From contig CAJQTY010000001.1 in the NCBI GenBank assembly GCA_907163075.1, forward strand, positions 2,914,001 to 2,978,000: 64,000 nt of DNA. The letters run 5' to 3'. The stretch is from an uncultured Rhodocyclaceae bacterium. GTDB taxonomy: Bacteria; Pseudomonadota; Gammaproteobacteria; Burkholderiales; Rhodocyclaceae. Below are positions 1 to 10,646 of this stretch, piece after piece. The translations under genes and the position numbers were made by a program. The notes below the pieces were generated by a model that saw only the letters and a program-made list of their open reading frames with translations, was not told the origin of the DNA and ran no database searches. Position 1 is the stretch's first letter; every line of letters begins with the position of its first letter.

Positions 1-225
1 GATGATCTGCGGGTTATCGATATGTACGAGGCGGCCATCCGCCACGAGGTGCAAGTTGCAGATCGCAAAGGCAACTGGGTACAAAAGTTTGTGACGGCTG
101 ACGATGCTCAGTTGTACGCCAGTGCACAGTTCTACCGCTATCAAGAGGTAGAGCGTTTCCTTGAGGAGCATTTCAAAAATCAGGCTGCGGTGGCGCAGCG
201 TGTTGCGCAGGAGAAAAAGCCATGA
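1..225 (+). CDS. Unknown protein, C-terminal part, open at the left edge
   Basis: The frame is open from the first base and ends at 225. An ATG lies at 22, but the few bases before it show no ribosome binding site, so this is more likely the tail of a longer protein cut by the window edge. The visible part is about 74 residues, charged and probably helical, ending in a Lys/Glu/Gln-rich tail. I recognise no domain. Its stop overlaps the start of the next gene (ATGA), so the two are probably translated as one operon. Genes placed before AlbA_2-type regulators are often restriction-modification or defence genes, but nothing here proves that. Confidence 0.5.
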   Translation, partial: DDLRVIDMYEAAIRHEVQVADRKGNWVQKFVTADDAQLYASAQFYRYQEVERFLEEHFKNQAAVAQRVAQEKKP

Positions 226-1634
226 TCCCGGATCTCATCAGGAAGCAAATTCGCCAGGGTGAAGGCAACGGCACCGAATTCAAGACCGACATCCGCAACC
301 TGGAAACCATCGCCAGAACGGTCTGCGCGTTTTTGAACACGCTGGGCGGCACGGTATTTTGTGGCGTGGATGATAAAGGCAAGCTTATCGGAGTGGAGGA
401 TGCCAAAGACCACGTCCAAAAAATTCATGCACATCTACTGGATAGCATCACGCCGAAAGCCCTGTTTACGGTCAATATTGATGATGAAGATGGCAAGTCC
501 ATCCTTTCCATAGAGGTCCCGGAGGGCAAAGATCGCCCTTACGTGTTTGCTGGCAGTGTCTACGTGCGTGAGGGCAGTAGCACCCGGATGGCGGATGCTG
601 AAAAGCTGCGCAACATGGTTCAGTCGAAATCTGCGGCGGCTGAGCGTTGGGAGCGGCGGCCATCGATGGCCATGGAAGAAGTTGATCTGGATCGGGACGA
701 GATTCGTCGCACGGCGAAGCAGGCCAAGGAATCCGGTCGTTTTGCGTTCGCTAATGAGGCTGACGATATTGAGATTTTGCAGGCGCTGGCCGTTTATTCG
801 GCGAAAGGTTTTACCCAGGCGGCCGACGTCTTGTTTGCAAAAAATCCTGCACTTCGCCACCCGCAAACTCGGGTTCGGGTCACCCGCTTTGCATCGGACA
901 AAAGTGGTGATGCCTATCTGGATGATCGGATGCTGCAGGGGCCGCTGGTCAAGGTATTTGAGCAGGCTTTTGAAATTCTGTCGCAGCACGTTCGCTGGGA
1001 GGCTCGTTTCCAGTCTGGCGATGTGCGCCGCACTGATCGGCCTGAATATCCCTTTGAGGCCTTGCGTGAGGGGTTGGTCAATGCGTTTGCGCACCGTGAT
1101 TATTCCGGATTTTCCGGAGGCGTGACGGTGGGCATCTATCCGAATCGAATCGAGATCTGGAATTCCGGGCACTTCCCGGAGGGGCTGCAACCTTCTGACC
1201 TGAAGAAAAACCATCCCTCGCTGCCGACCAACCCGGACATCGCTCACGTGTTCTACCTGCGCGGCTTGATGGAACGAATCGGGCGCGGAGGCCAGTTGAT
1301 AATCAATGCCTGTCAGGATCACAGCCTGCCTGCACCGAAGTGGATTGATCGACCAACTGGGGTTACGCTCACGATTTTCGGGCGGACCGGGCATGAGGCA
1401 GAACTCCTGTCCCCCAATCCCCGCCAGCAGGCCTTGCTAGCGCAACTAGGGCGTGGGGAACAAATTCGCCCTGGCGAATACCACCAACGGTTTGCAACGG
1501 AAGTCTCGGATCGGCAGGCACGTCGTGACCTGGTTGAGTTGGAAGAAGCGGGCTTGCTCTTGCGCATTGGCAAGGGTGCCGGAACCGTTTTCCAGCGAAC
1601 AGACCGGACATGGCCGGACGGCAACCGGACATGA
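222..1634 (+). CDS. AlbA_2 (Schlafen-type) DNA-binding and HATPase regulator
   Basis: A 470-residue protein of the family often annotated as RecG-like ATP-binding transcriptional regulator. The N-terminal AlbA_2 domain (about residues 10-130) shows the family pattern: EGNGTEFK, then AFLNTLGGTVFCGVDDKG and a YVREGSSTR element. The C-terminal part holds an HATPase_c_4 domain, with EALREGLVNAFAHRDYSG near residue 279 and GLMERIGRGG near 348. A winged-helix-like tail follows. The family is associated with mobile and defence regions, with few proven roles. The start overlaps the stop of the preceding frame. The last codons contain the first copies of a CCGGACAT repeat that continues beyond the stop. 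Confidence 0.85.
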   Translation: MIPDLIRKQIRQGEGNGTEFKTDIRNLETIARTVCAFLNTLGGTVFCGVDDKGKLIGVEDAKDHVQKIHAHLLDSITPKALFTVNIDDEDGKSILSIEVPEGKDRPYVFAGSVYVREGSSTRMADAEKLRNMVQSKSAAAERWERRPSMAMEEVDLDRDEIRRTAKQAKESGRFAFANEADDIEILQALAVYSAKGFTQAADVLFAKNPALRHPQTRVRVTRFASDKSGDAYLDDRMLQGPLVKVFEQAFEILSQHVRWEARFQSGDVRRTDRPEYPFEALREGLVNAFAHRDYSGFSGGVTVGIYPNRIEIWNSGHFPEGLQPSDLKKNHPSLPTNPDIAHVFYLRGLMERIGRGGQLIINACQDHSLPAPKWIDRPTGVTLTIFGRTGHEAELLSPNPRQQALLAQLGRGEQIRPGEYHQRFATEVSDRQARRDLVELEEAGLLLRIGKGAGTVFQRTDRTWPDGNRT

Positions 1635-1930
1635 TCCGGACATCAATCACCTTTCGGTCTGTGCGTGGAGAAAGTGCCTAACTCACTGCCAGGAAAAGAA
1701 AAACTCGCCTTTCTGGCCGATGCGCATACTGACGGAAAGCACCGAACCGGACATGCCCGGACATCGACGGTATCTCGTGTCTACCAACGACACGTCGTGC
1801 GGTGAAACTGCCGAGCAATCCTCGGCAGTTCAGCGCGAGCCCTCAGAGCTACTCAGCAATGCTCATTGGCCCCAATAGCGAGTGGTTCGGTAGTAAACTG
1901 CACACCACCACCATTCCAAAGCCCGGACAT
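1604..1930. repeat. Six interspersed CCGGACAT repeats
   Basis: The exact 8-mer CCGGACAT occurs at 1604, 1625, 1636, 1747, 1757 and 1923, all in the same orientation. Two pairs are spaced 10-11 bp apart, about one helical turn, and a degenerate copy (CCGGACGG) starts at 1614. The first copies lie in the last codons of the AlbA_2 gene, and the last copy forms part of a terminator stem. The function is unknown. Binding sites for the gene's own regulator, or a microsatellite-like expansion, are both possible. Confidence 0.7.
1806..1830. repeat. Perfect inverted repeat, 10-bp arms
   Basis: AACTGCCGAG and its exact reverse complement CTCGGCAGTT are separated by CAATC. No T-run follows on either strand, so this could be an RNA hairpin or a protein-binding palindrome rather than a classic terminator. 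Confidence 0.6.
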
Positions 1931-1945
1931 GCTCCGGGTTTTTTT
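1922..1945 (+). terminator. Rho-independent terminator
   Basis: CCCGGA, a five-base loop, TCCGGG and then seven T residues. It is well placed to end transcription of the AlbA_2 operon about 290 bases upstream. Confidence 0.75.
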
Positions 1946-2165
1946 ATGCCCGCGAAGGGCCAGCAGTGGCGGGGCTTCGCGGGCGGTGCGAAATTCGATG
2001 GTCACCAGTGAGCCCTGATTTCGCGCCGTCAGTCACCTGAACTCCTCTCTTTTCTCTGTTTTTGTCTTGCCCGGTTGAGGGACAACACCCTCTAGCCCGC
2101 AAATTTCACCGCCCCACAAAGTCACCGATGTACCGGCTCGCTTTATCTGGACACGGTTTTGCAAT

Positions 2166-2757
2166 TCAGGCGGCCTTTCGTATGGCATAAGCCTGACGGG
2201 CTTCGAGGGGTGACATGAAGCCCGATTTTTCGAAACGCCAATGGCGATTGTATCGATCCTTGAACGCGGTGACAGCATTCCCGACCTCTTCGAGCTTGCG
2301 GAAGACGCGTCCATGAATCGCCTGCTCCTTCAGCGTACGGTTGAAGCGTTCGGCGACACCGTTGGTTTGTGGCTCGGTAACAAAGGCGAAGCTCGGAGCC
2401 ATGCCCCAGAACCGGATCTGGTTGATGAAGCCATCGGCCGTGTATTGCGTTCCGTGATCCATGCGCAGCGTCAGGCCGCGTCCGGCATCAGCGCCCGTGG
2501 CGCCGAATTCGGTCTGAAGTCCCTGGGCAATCGGCTGCAAGGCCGCAAAGCGGCTGCCGGTCTTCACGGCATGGATGCCGACACAGCAGGCATCGAAATG
2601 ATCGACGGCCGAGAACACCCAGACCCAACCCTCATCCACGGTTTCGATCCGAATCCCATCGGTACCCCACATGTCGTTCGGACGATCCGTGGTAATCGTT
2701 CCGTCGTGCAGGTTGGGATCACCCTGGGGCCGGCGATGCGGCGACAGCAGGTAGAGT
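2166..2757 (-). pseudogene. IS3-family transposase (OrfB) remnant, 5' part lost
   Basis: The minus-strand frame matches the C-terminal two thirds of an IS3-family integrase. It enters near 2757 with YLLSPHRRPQGD and HDGTITTDRPNDMWGTDG. The three catalytic acidic residues can be read in WGTD, in MDHGTQYTA and in NGVAERFNRTLKE. The 5' part of orfB and all of orfA are missing, because the sequence upstream is folB. The frame therefore has no start of its own and should be inactive. It overlaps the last codons of folB in another frame. Confidence 0.85.
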
Positions 2758-3111
2758 GGTCGATTCGCCGCGCTCGATGATCACGCCGACGCGCCGCACG
2801 CCATTCATCATGCCGAGTTTGGCAATCGACACGCGCACCCACCTGGCGCCGAATTCATCGAGCAGGATACTAGCCACGTGTTCGGCAAGCTTTTCGAGAA
2901 GATTGAAATGCTGCGCCGCAAGTTCGCTGCGCAGCCGGCCGACCACCGCCGCGTAGTTGATGGTATCGTCGATGTTGTCGCTGGCGCCGGCGCGAGTCGA
3001 CGGGGTGCCGATGTGCAAGGACATTTCCACCGTCTGCGGCATCGCTTTCTCGCGCGGATAAATCCCGATCAGGGTCGAGAGACGAAGGTCGTCGATAAAG
3101 ATGATGTCCAT
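2719..3111 (-). CDS. folB: Dihydroneopterin aldolase
   Basis: This enzyme of folate synthesis splits dihydroneopterin to 6-hydroxymethyl-dihydropterin and glycolaldehyde in the cytoplasm. The start is the ATG reading MDIIFIDDLRLSTLIGIY. Family features are the LIGIYPRE segment, the NYAAVV segment, NLLEKLAEHVA with its catalytic-region Glu, and VSIAKLG near the end. The protein is 130 residues. Family homology appears to stop after GVIIERGE, and the last dozen residues (STTLPAVAASPAPG) are read out of frame through the IS3 remnant. Since that tail is normally variable, the enzyme is probably still active. It is divergent from plsY, a common pairing. Confidence 0.9.
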   Translation of the reverse strand: MDIIFIDDLRLSTLIGIYPREKAMPQTVEMSLHIGTPSTRAGASDNIDDTINYAAVVGRLRSELAAQHFNLLEKLAEHVASILLDEFGARWVRVSIAKLGMMNGVRRVGVIIERGESTTLPAVAASPAPG

Positions 3112-3225
3112 GCGGCGGTATGTCAGTATCTCGGGGCGGTGTAAAATCAATGGCCGGGCGAAAAAGCCTGCCCGCTGGTTTGTGCATTCTAACCCACCGA
3201 TTGTTCGAGTTCCCCGGATTCGTCT

Positions 3226-3846
3226 ATGTCCAACACACTGATCGCCCTGCTGGCCGTCGCCGCCGCCTATCTCCTGGGCTCCATCCCGTTTGCCGTGGTC
3301 TGCAGCCATCTCTTCGGATTGGCCGACCCGCGCAGCTATGGTTCGAAAAATCCGGGGGCGACCAACGTGCTGCGCAGCGGCAACAAGGCGGCCGCCGCCC
3401 TGACCTTGATCGGTGATCTGGCCAAGGGCTGGCTGGCCGTTGTTCTGGCCCGGAAATACGGCCCCGCCTACGGCCTGGGGTCAGGTTTTGTCGGACTCGT
3501 GGCGCTGGCCGTATTTTTTGGCCACCTCTATCCGATATTCCTGAAATTCAAAGGCGGCAAGGGTGTGGCTACAGCCGCGGGCGTACTGCTGGCGCTCGAC
3601 CCCTGGCTCGGCCTGGCAACGCTCGCCACCTGGCTGCTGATTGCCTTTACCTTGCGCTATTCCTCGCTGGCGGCGCTGGTCGCCGCGGCGGCGGCACCGC
3701 TGTTCGCTTTTTTCCTGTGGGGCGGCGACGTCATGCTGCTGGCCGTCGGCATCATCGCCATGGCCCTGATCGGCAAGCACTGGCCAAACCTGCAACGCCT
3801 GATGGGCGGAACCGAGCCGAAAATCGGCGCCAGGAAGAAATCCTGA
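3226..3846 (+). CDS. plsY: Acyl-phosphate:glycerol-3-phosphate acyltransferase
   Basis: An integral inner-membrane enzyme that moves an acyl group from acyl-phosphate to glycerol-3-phosphate, the first step of phospholipid synthesis. The protein is 206 residues with several hydrophobic spans, the usual size. Conserved motifs are LLGSIPFA near residue 16, [12 protein letters not shown] near 39, GGKGVAT near 110 and [10 protein letters not shown] near the end. It is divergent from folB across about 115 bases and ends directly against the 3' end of tsaD, which points the other way. Confidence 0.95.
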   Translation: MSNTLIALLAVAAAYLLGSIPFAVVCSHLFGLADPRSYGSKNPGATNVLRSGNKAAAALTLIGDLAKGWLAVVLARKYGPAYGLGSGFVGLVALAVFFGHLYPIFLKFKGGKGVATAAGVLLALDPWLGLATLATWLLIAFTLRYSSLAALVAAAAAPLFAFFLWGGDVMLLAVGIIAMALIGKHWPNLQRLMGGTEPKIGARKKS

Positions 3847-4872
3847 TCAGGCCGTCAGTTCGCTCAACGACCAGCGCGGCCACACGGCAAAGGCGCCCGG
3901 CGGCTTGAGCGAAGCCCCGGCCTGGAAGCGCAAGGCGCCGGCCAGCGCGATCATGGCGCCGTTATCGGTGCAAAACTCGAGGTCCGGGTAGAAGACCGAA
4001 ATCCCGGCTTTTGCCGCCCGGGCGTCAAGCTGACGGCGCAGTTCGCGGTTGGCGCCGACGCCGCCGGCGACGACCAGTTGTTTCAGGCCGCTCTCGCGCA
4101 CGGCGCGCATCGACTTTTTGACCAGCACTTCGATAATCGCGTCCTGGAAGCCGCGTGCGATGTCAGCGCGCTGCCGGTCGTCGGGCGAACCGATTTCGCG
4201 AACCTTGGTCAGAACGGCCGTTTTCAGGCCACTGAAACTGAAGTCCAGGTCGCCCGAATGCAGCATCGGGCGCGGTAGTTTCACCGCCTCCGGCCGGCCA
4301 AGCTCGGCCAGTTCAGCCAGCGCCGGGCCACCGGGATAGGCCAGGCCGAGCAATTTGGCGGTTTTGTCGAACGCCTCGCCGGCGGCATCGTCCAGCGTTT
4401 CGCCGAGAAGCCGGTATTCGCCGACACCGGTAACGCGCATCAACTGGCTATGCCCGCCCGAGACAAGCAGGGCAACAAAGGGAAAACGGGGCGGCCGGCG
4501 CGAAAGTAGCGGTGAGAGTAAATGCCCTTCAAGATGATGTACCGGCAGAGTCGGGATGCCGAGCGAACTGGCCAGACCTTCGGCAAATGCCGCGCCGACG
4601 AGCAAGGCGCCGGCCAGCCCCGGACCGCGTGTATAAGCGACCGCGTCTAGCTCCTTAAGTGAGCGCCCGCTCTCGGCCATAACCTTGCGCAACAACGGGA
4701 CGGTACGACGGATATGGTCCCGCGAGGCAAGTTCGGGAACGACGCCGCCGTACTCCTGGTGCATCAGTACCTGAGAGTGCAAGGCGTGCGCCAGCAGTAC
4801 CCCGCCCGCATCGGTGCTGTAAAGTGCAATCCCCGTTTCATCGCACGAAGACTCAATTCCAAGAATCAGCAT
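3847..4872 (-). CDS. tsaD: tRNA threonylcarbamoyltransferase subunit TsaD
   Basis: Makes the t6A modification at position 37 of ANN-decoding tRNAs, together with TsaB, TsaE and TsaC. The start [14 protein letters not shown] fits the family; an upstream in-frame ATG at 4941 would add 23 residues unlike any TsaD. The protein is 341 residues. The metal-binding HxxxH lies in HHLEGH at about 113-117, ASRDHIRR is near 49, and the glycine-rich nucleotide-binding [12 protein letters not shown] is in the C-terminal half. It is divergent from rpsU, the usual arrangement in proteobacteria. Confidence 0.96.
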   Translation of the reverse strand: MLILGIESSCDETGIALYSTDAGGVLLAHALHSQVLMHQEYGGVVPELASRDHIRRTVPLLRKVMAESGRSLKELDAVAYTRGPGLAGALLVGAAFAEGLASSLGIPTLPVHHLEGHLLSPLLSRRPPRFPFVALLVSGGHSQLMRVTGVGEYRLLGETLDDAAGEAFDKTAKLLGLAYPGGPALAELAELGRPEAVKLPRPMLHSGDLDFSFSGLKTAVLTKVREIGSPDDRQRADIARGFQDAIIEVLVKKSMRAVRESGLKQLVVAGGVGANRELRRQLDARAAKAGISVFYPDLEFCTDNGAMIALAGALRFQAGASLKPPGAFAVWPRWSLSELTA

Positions 4873-4926
4873 GGGCGGCATTTTAGCAGCGGACGCCGTC
4901 GCCGCAGAAAACAATCCACAAAGCGC

Positions 4927-4956
4927 TTGGATTTTGCACACGGCTTTGTTTATAAT
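4927..4956 (+). promoter_or_regulatory. Sigma-70 promoter for rpsU
   Basis: TTGGAT at 4927-4932 and a perfect TATAAT at 4951-4956, separated by 18 bp. It lies about 50 bases before the rpsU start in the tsaD-rpsU gap and could drive rpsU and, by read-through, yqeY, dnaG and rpoD. Confidence 0.65.
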
Positions 4957-5004
4957 GCCCGGCTCAGTTGTAATCTGTCGATCTTTGAAACTAGGATAGA
5001 GTTA

Positions 5005-5217
5005 ATGCCCGCCATACGCCTGAAGGAAAATGAGCCGTTCGAAGTAGCGATTCGCCGTTTCAAGCGCACCGTTGAAAAAACCGGTCTGCTGACCGAGCTG
5101 CGTGCTCGTGAGTTCTACGAAAAGCCTACTGCCGAACGCAAGCGCAAACTGGCCGCCGCCGTGAAGCGCCACCACAAGCGCATGCGCAGCCAGACGCTGC
5201 CGCCAAAACTGTTCTAA
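5005..5217 (+). CDS. rpsU: 30S ribosomal protein S21
   Basis: A 70-residue basic ribosomal protein that helps the 30S subunit select mRNA at initiation. The sequence starts [20 protein letters not shown] and ends in a Lys/Arg-rich tail ([17 protein letters not shown]), typical of betaproteobacterial S21. A longer upstream in-frame start is rejected because it would run through the promoter. A terminator follows within 25 bases. Together with dnaG and rpoD this is the macromolecular synthesis operon known in enterobacteria. Confidence 0.97.
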   Translation: MPAIRLKENEPFEVAIRRFKRTVEKTGLLTELRAREFYEKPTAERKRKLAAAVKRHHKRMRSQTLPPKLF

Positions 5218-5240
5218 AACCGGATCGCAAACTGCTCGAC

Positions 5241-5270
5241 AGCCGCCTGTCTGAAGATAGGCGGCTTTTG
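5241..5270 (+). terminator. Terminator or attenuator after rpsU
   Basis: AGCCGCCT pairs with AGGCGGCT across a 10-base loop and is followed by a short T-run. It probably lets most transcripts end after rpsU, so that this abundant protein is made at higher level than DnaG and RpoD. Confidence 0.7.
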
Positions 5271-5349
5271 GCGTTTGAGCAGTTTGTATTGATCGCTGCC
5301 CGCCTTTGCCGGGCAGGCCATAAGCCCTAAATCGCCGAGGAGCCCGACG

Positions 5350-5799
5350 ATGACCCTGAAAGAGCGCATCAACGAAGACATGAAGGCCGCCATGCGCGCC
5401 GGTGAAACCGGAAAGCGCGATGCCATTCGCCTTCTGCTGGCGGCGGTCAAGCAGAGGGAAGTGGACGAACGCATCGTTCTTGACGATGCGGCGGTGATTG
5501 CCGTGATCGACAAGATGCTCAAGCAGCGCCGCGATTCCATTACGCAGTTCGAAGCGGCCGGGCGCAAGGATCTGGCCGATGCCGAGAAGTTCGAGGCGGA
5601 ACTGCTCACCGCCTACATGCCCGCCGGACTTTCGGCCGAAGAAATTGCCGCCGTGCTCGCCGCCGCGACAGCCGAAGTTGGCGCCACGGGCCCGGGCGAC
5701 ATGGGCAAGTTGATGGCCGTGCTCAAGCCGAAGCTGGCCGGTCGGGCCGACATGAGCGAAGTTTCGAAAATGGTGAAGGCGGCGCTGGCGCCGAAGTGA
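5350..5799 (+). CDS. yqeY: YqeY/GatB-like domain protein
   Basis: A 149-residue protein of the GatB/YqeY family, related to the tail domain of the GatB amidotransferase subunit. It begins MTLKERINEDMKAAMRAGE and contains the recurrent KRDAIRLLLAAVKQREVDER and YMPAGLSAEEIAA segments. A role in tRNA-dependent amidation is suggested by homology but not established for the stand-alone form. It sits between rpsU and dnaG, its usual place in many proteobacteria. A GAGG ribosome binding site lies about ten bases before the ATG. Confidence 0.92.
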   Translation: MTLKERINEDMKAAMRAGETGKRDAIRLLLAAVKQREVDERIVLDDAAVIAVIDKMLKQRRDSITQFEAAGRKDLADAEKFEAELLTAYMPAGLSAEEIAAVLAAATAEVGATGPGDMGKLMAVLKPKLAGRADMSEVSKMVKAALAPK

Positions 5800-5902
5800 G
5801 GAGACCGGCAACAGCCGCGGGGCATGGCGCCATGACGTCGAACGCGAAACCTGTGCCGCCGTTTTCTCCCTCGTTCCCGTTGCTTTTCTCCCCGCCGCTG
5901 CG

Positions 5903-7660
5903 ATGATCCCCGAATCCTTCATCCAGGAACTGCTGCACCGGGTCGACGTTGTCGACCTGATTGACGGCTACGTTCCGCTCAAGAAAGCAGGGGCGAATTT
6001 TGCGGCGTGCTGCCCTTTTCACAACGAAAAATCCCCTTCGTTCACGGTCAGCCCGAGCAAGCAGTTCTACCATTGTTTTGGCTGCGGCGCGCATGGAACG
6101 GCCATCGGCTTCCTGATGGAGTATTCCGGGCTGGGTTTTATCGATGCCATCCGCGAGTTGTCCAGCCGCGTTGGCCTGCAAGTGCCGGAAGACGAGGGAC
6201 GGCGGCCGCACGACGGCCCGAAAATCACGGCGCTGACCGAGATCATGGCGCGTGCGGCAAAGTATTACTACGAACAGTTGAAGCGCTCCGCGAAAGCCAT
6301 CGATTACCTCAAGGGGCGCGGCGTTAGCGGCGAGATCGCCCAGAAATTCGGCATTGGCTATGCGCCGGAGGGCTGGCAGAATCTTGAAGCGGTTTTCGAG
6401 GACTACGCCGGCGCCGAGTTGCAGACCGCCGGCCTGGTGATCAGGAACGAGCAGGGCCGCCTCTACGACCGGTTCCGTGACCGGGTCATGTTCCCGATCA
6501 TGAACCAGAAAGGCGAAATGATCGCCTTTGGCGGACGCGTGCTCGGCGATGGCGAGCCCAAATATCTGAATTCGCCGGAAACGCCGCTCTTCGAGAAGGG
6601 GCGGGAAGTCTTCGGTTTGCCACAGGCGCGCGCCGCGTTGCGCGACCGGAATACCGCGATTGTCGTCGAAGGCTACATGGACGTGGTGGCGCTTGCGCAG
6701 CATGGCGTAGGAAACGCGGTAGCGACACTCGGCACGGCGACCACGGCGACGCACGTGCAAAAACTGCTGCGCCAGGTCGACCGTATCGTCTATTGCTTTG
6801 ACGGCGACAACGCCGGCCGCAAGGCGGCCTGGCGGGCGCTCGAAAACAGCCTGGAAGCGCTGCCCGAGCAGAAGAGCATCGGCTTCGTCTTTTTGCCGGA
6901 CACTGAAGATCCGGACAGCTTCGTGCGCCGCCATGGAACGGAAGCTTTCGATCGCCTGATCGCCCAAGCGACGCCGCTATCGGAGTTCCTCCTGCGCGAA
7001 CTGGCGTCGCACTGCGACATGACCAGCGCCGAAGGACGCGCCCGGCTGGTGGCCGAGGCCAAACCACTGCTCGCGCGCTTGCAAACGCCATTATTGAGGC
7101 TACAGTTAATCAAGCGACTTGCCGAAGCCAGCGGTTTTTCGCAGCCCGAGGTCGAGCGCCTGTGCGACCTGCGGCCGATTGCCCGGGCCGCACCGGCGCG
7201 GTCTCCTCGGCCGGAGAAGTCGCTGTTGCGCCCGGTGATGCAATTGTTGTTGCTAAAACCCGAACTGGCGAAGAAATTGCCGCTCGAGACCTTACCAGAC
7301 AACTCGGCAGAAGCGCGCGCCGTCAGGGTTTTGTGTGAAACGATTCTTGCCGCAGGTGAGCCGGTGCCGGACTATGCTGTGCTGCTTGAGCGCCTGCGCG
7401 GAAGGGACGATGAAACAGTTTTGCGAGAAGCCGCGGCCGAACTTATGCAGAACAACCCATTCGCTGAAGATGTTGTTGATGCCGAGTTTGACGGCGCGGT
7501 CGGGCGCCTGCATGAGGCGGAGAATATTAGGGCTCTCGAACTTTTGCAGGATAAGGTTACCAAACTCGGCGTTGCCGGGCTTTCGAGTGAAGAAAAACAG
7601 CACTATATTCAGGCATCGAAGAGCGTGGGCGCGAGCCGGCTAAAGCAACGCAAGTTGTGA
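5903..7660 (+). CDS. dnaG: DNA primase
   Basis: Synthesises RNA primers at the replication fork, working with DnaB helicase. The protein is 585 residues, normal for the family. The N-terminal CHC2 zinc finger uses C37, H40, C58 and C61. The TOPRIM catalytic core includes VVEGYMDVVALAQHG with its acidic residues, followed by YCFDGDNAGRKAA. The C-terminal part is the less conserved helicase-binding domain. It lies between yqeY and rpoD in the same direction. Confidence 0.97.
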   Translation: MIPESFIQELLHRVDVVDLIDGYVPLKKAGANFAACCPFHNEKSPSFTVSPSKQFYHCFGCGAHGTAIGFLMEYSGLGFIDAIRELSSRVGLQVPEDEGRRPHDGPKITALTEIMARAAKYYYEQLKRSAKAIDYLKGRGVSGEIAQKFGIGYAPEGWQNLEAVFEDYAGAELQTAGLVIRNEQGRLYDRFRDRVMFPIMNQKGEMIAFGGRVLGDGEPKYLNSPETPLFEKGREVFGLPQARAALRDRNTAIVVEGYMDVVALAQHGVGNAVATLGTATTATHVQKLLRQVDRIVYCFDGDNAGRKAAWRALENSLEALPEQKSIGFVFLPDTEDPDSFVRRHGTEAFDRLIAQATPLSEFLLRELASHCDMTSAEGRARLVAEAKPLLARLQTPLLRLQLIKRLAEASGFSQPEVERLCDLRPIARAAPARSPRPEKSLLRPVMQLLLLKPELAKKLPLETLPDNSAEARAVRVLCETILAAGEPVPDYAVLLERLRGRDDETVLREAAAELMQNNPFAEDVVDAEFDGAVGRLHEAENIRALELLQDKVTKLGVAGLSSEEKQHYIQASKSVGASRLKQRKL

Positions 7661-7705
7661 TAAAATCTAGGGTTTTTCCAGTATAACGCTAACCGGGAAG
7701 TGGTC

Positions 7706-9652
<1,947 letters not shown>

Positions 9653-9660
9653 CAGTTTTC

Positions 9661-9700
9661 GGGCCTATAGCTCAGTTGGTTAGAGCAGGCGACTCGTAAT
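9661..9700 (+). pseudogene. 5' half of a tRNA gene, broken at the anticodon
   Basis: Forty bases form an acceptor 5' strand (GGGCCTA), a normal D-arm (GCTCAGTTGGTTAGAGC) and the start of an anticodon arm. The anticodon position reads CGT instead of CAT, and the sequence leaves tRNA homology right after the loop. No T-arm or matching 3' acceptor follows. It is a partial copy of the kind of tRNA found intact 118 bases further on. Confidence 0.75.
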
Positions 9701-9817
9701 AGAACGGGCTAAGTTGCAGGAGTTATCTAGAAGCACATTAAAAACAAGTGCTTGTAACAAGTAAGTGAATCACAGCGTACAGGTGATGTAACCAAAATGT
9801 ACGCCGCGTGCAGTTTT

Positions 9818-9896
<79 letters not shown>

Positions 9897-9900
9897 ATTT

Positions 9901-9933
9901 AAAAAGCCTAGCCCTGATCGGTTGGGCTTTTTT
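9901..9933 (+). terminator. Terminator after the tRNA
   Basis: AAAAAGCC pairs with GGCTTTTT, and an inner AGCCC/GGGCT alternative exists. It ends in a T-run four bases beyond the encoded CCA, as expected for a tRNA terminator. Confidence 0.7.
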
Positions 9934-10364
9934 CTGCCTGTCGCGCCAGTACTGGCGCGGTTTCGGGCGGCGATGCGTTGTCGGCGAGTCGGAAATGCCA
10001 CCAATTTCCTGCCCGTCAGCACCCAGAATCCTCTCTTTTCTCCATTTAACCGGTGGTTGGCCGACGCTCGAACCCTCTATTTCATGCTGGTTTCAGGCCG
10101 ATGGTTGTGCGGCAACTACGCTGACCAGAAACATTGCAAACCCTTTCTGCGCGTCAAATGCATCAAACAGCGCGTGCTGCGCGTCCCAGTCCGATGGCAA
10201 CAAGTTGTTTTTCAACCGGATCAGACTCAAGGTCTTCGGCTGGTGGCATGGTGTTCATCGTGGGCTCCGTGACGTGATTGACGACACCACCATGAACGCG
10301 CTGTTTTACAGGGAAGCCAATCTATTCATCGAACATCTTTGGAAATTGCCGTTGCAGCCCGGTA
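9934..10364. other. Gene-free stretch between the tRNA and the VapBC-type module
   Basis: About 430 bases in which I see no gene with a plausible start and coherent protein character. Several reading frames are open by chance, but they are Cys/Trp/His-rich and unlike bacterial proteins. The stretch probably marks the edge of material inserted beside the tRNA. Confidence 0.5.
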
Positions 10365-10391
10365 GTATTACAATCACCGCTATCGTAATAC
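10365..10391. promoter_or_regulatory. Inverted repeat, likely operator of the toxin-antitoxin module
   Basis: GTATTAC and its exact reverse complement GTAATAC are separated by 13 bases. The palindrome ends 15 bases before the antitoxin start, and an AGGAGT ribosome binding site lies between. AbrB-fold antitoxins usually repress their own operon through such palindromes. Confidence 0.6.
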
Positions 10392-10406
10392 GACAGGAGT
10401 CATCAA

Positions 10407-10646
10407 ATGGCAACCACACTCACGAGCAAGGGGCAGGTCACTATCCCGAAGCAGATCCGCGATGCGCTGAATCTGGCACCGGGCTGCTCCGTTGATTTTG
10501 CTGTCAATCGCGAAGGCGACGTAGTGATTCACAAGGTCGGCGCGCGGCCCAGTCGCAAGCCAGACCGATTCGAGGCTGCCCGTGGCAAAGCCGACGTGAA
10601 GTGGCGCACCGACGATCTGATGGCCCTGCTGCGCGGCGAGGCGTGA
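10407..10646 (+). CDS. AbrB/MazE-fold antitoxin (VapB-type)
   Basis: A 79-residue protein with a SpoVT/AbrB swapped-hairpin domain in its first 45 residues (TLTSKGQVTIPKQIRDALNL, then the Asp/Val-rich strand). The tail with DLMALLRGEA is the usual toxin-binding segment. Its stop overlaps the toxin start (TGATG). It should bind and neutralise the PIN toxin and repress the operon through the palindrome just upstream. Confidence 0.88.
   Translation: MATTLTSKGQVTIPKQIRDALNLAPGCSVDFAVNREGDVVIHKVGARPSRKPDRFEAARGKADVKWRTDDLMALLRGEA

Larger units (their letters stand above)
1635..2165. other. Gene-free stretch between the AlbA_2 gene and the IS remnant
   Basis: I see no convincing gene in these 530 bases. 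The stretch holds CCGGACAT repeats, a perfect inverted repeat at 1806-1830 and a terminator at 1922-1945. Close to 2125-2165 lies what looks like the outer end of the adjoining insertion sequence: on the minus strand it reads GTGTCCAGATAAAGCGAG. It is probably the scarred edge of an accessory insertion. Confidence 0.6.

Noticed and set aside
435-1394. Long minus-strand open frame opposite the AlbA_2 gene
   Set aside because: It is the antisense of a clear conserved protein and has no coherent domain pattern; high-GC genomes produce many such frames.
1850-1920. tRNA-like sequence before the terminator at 1922
   Set aside because: No acceptor stem pairing and no TTCGANNC T-loop can be formed.
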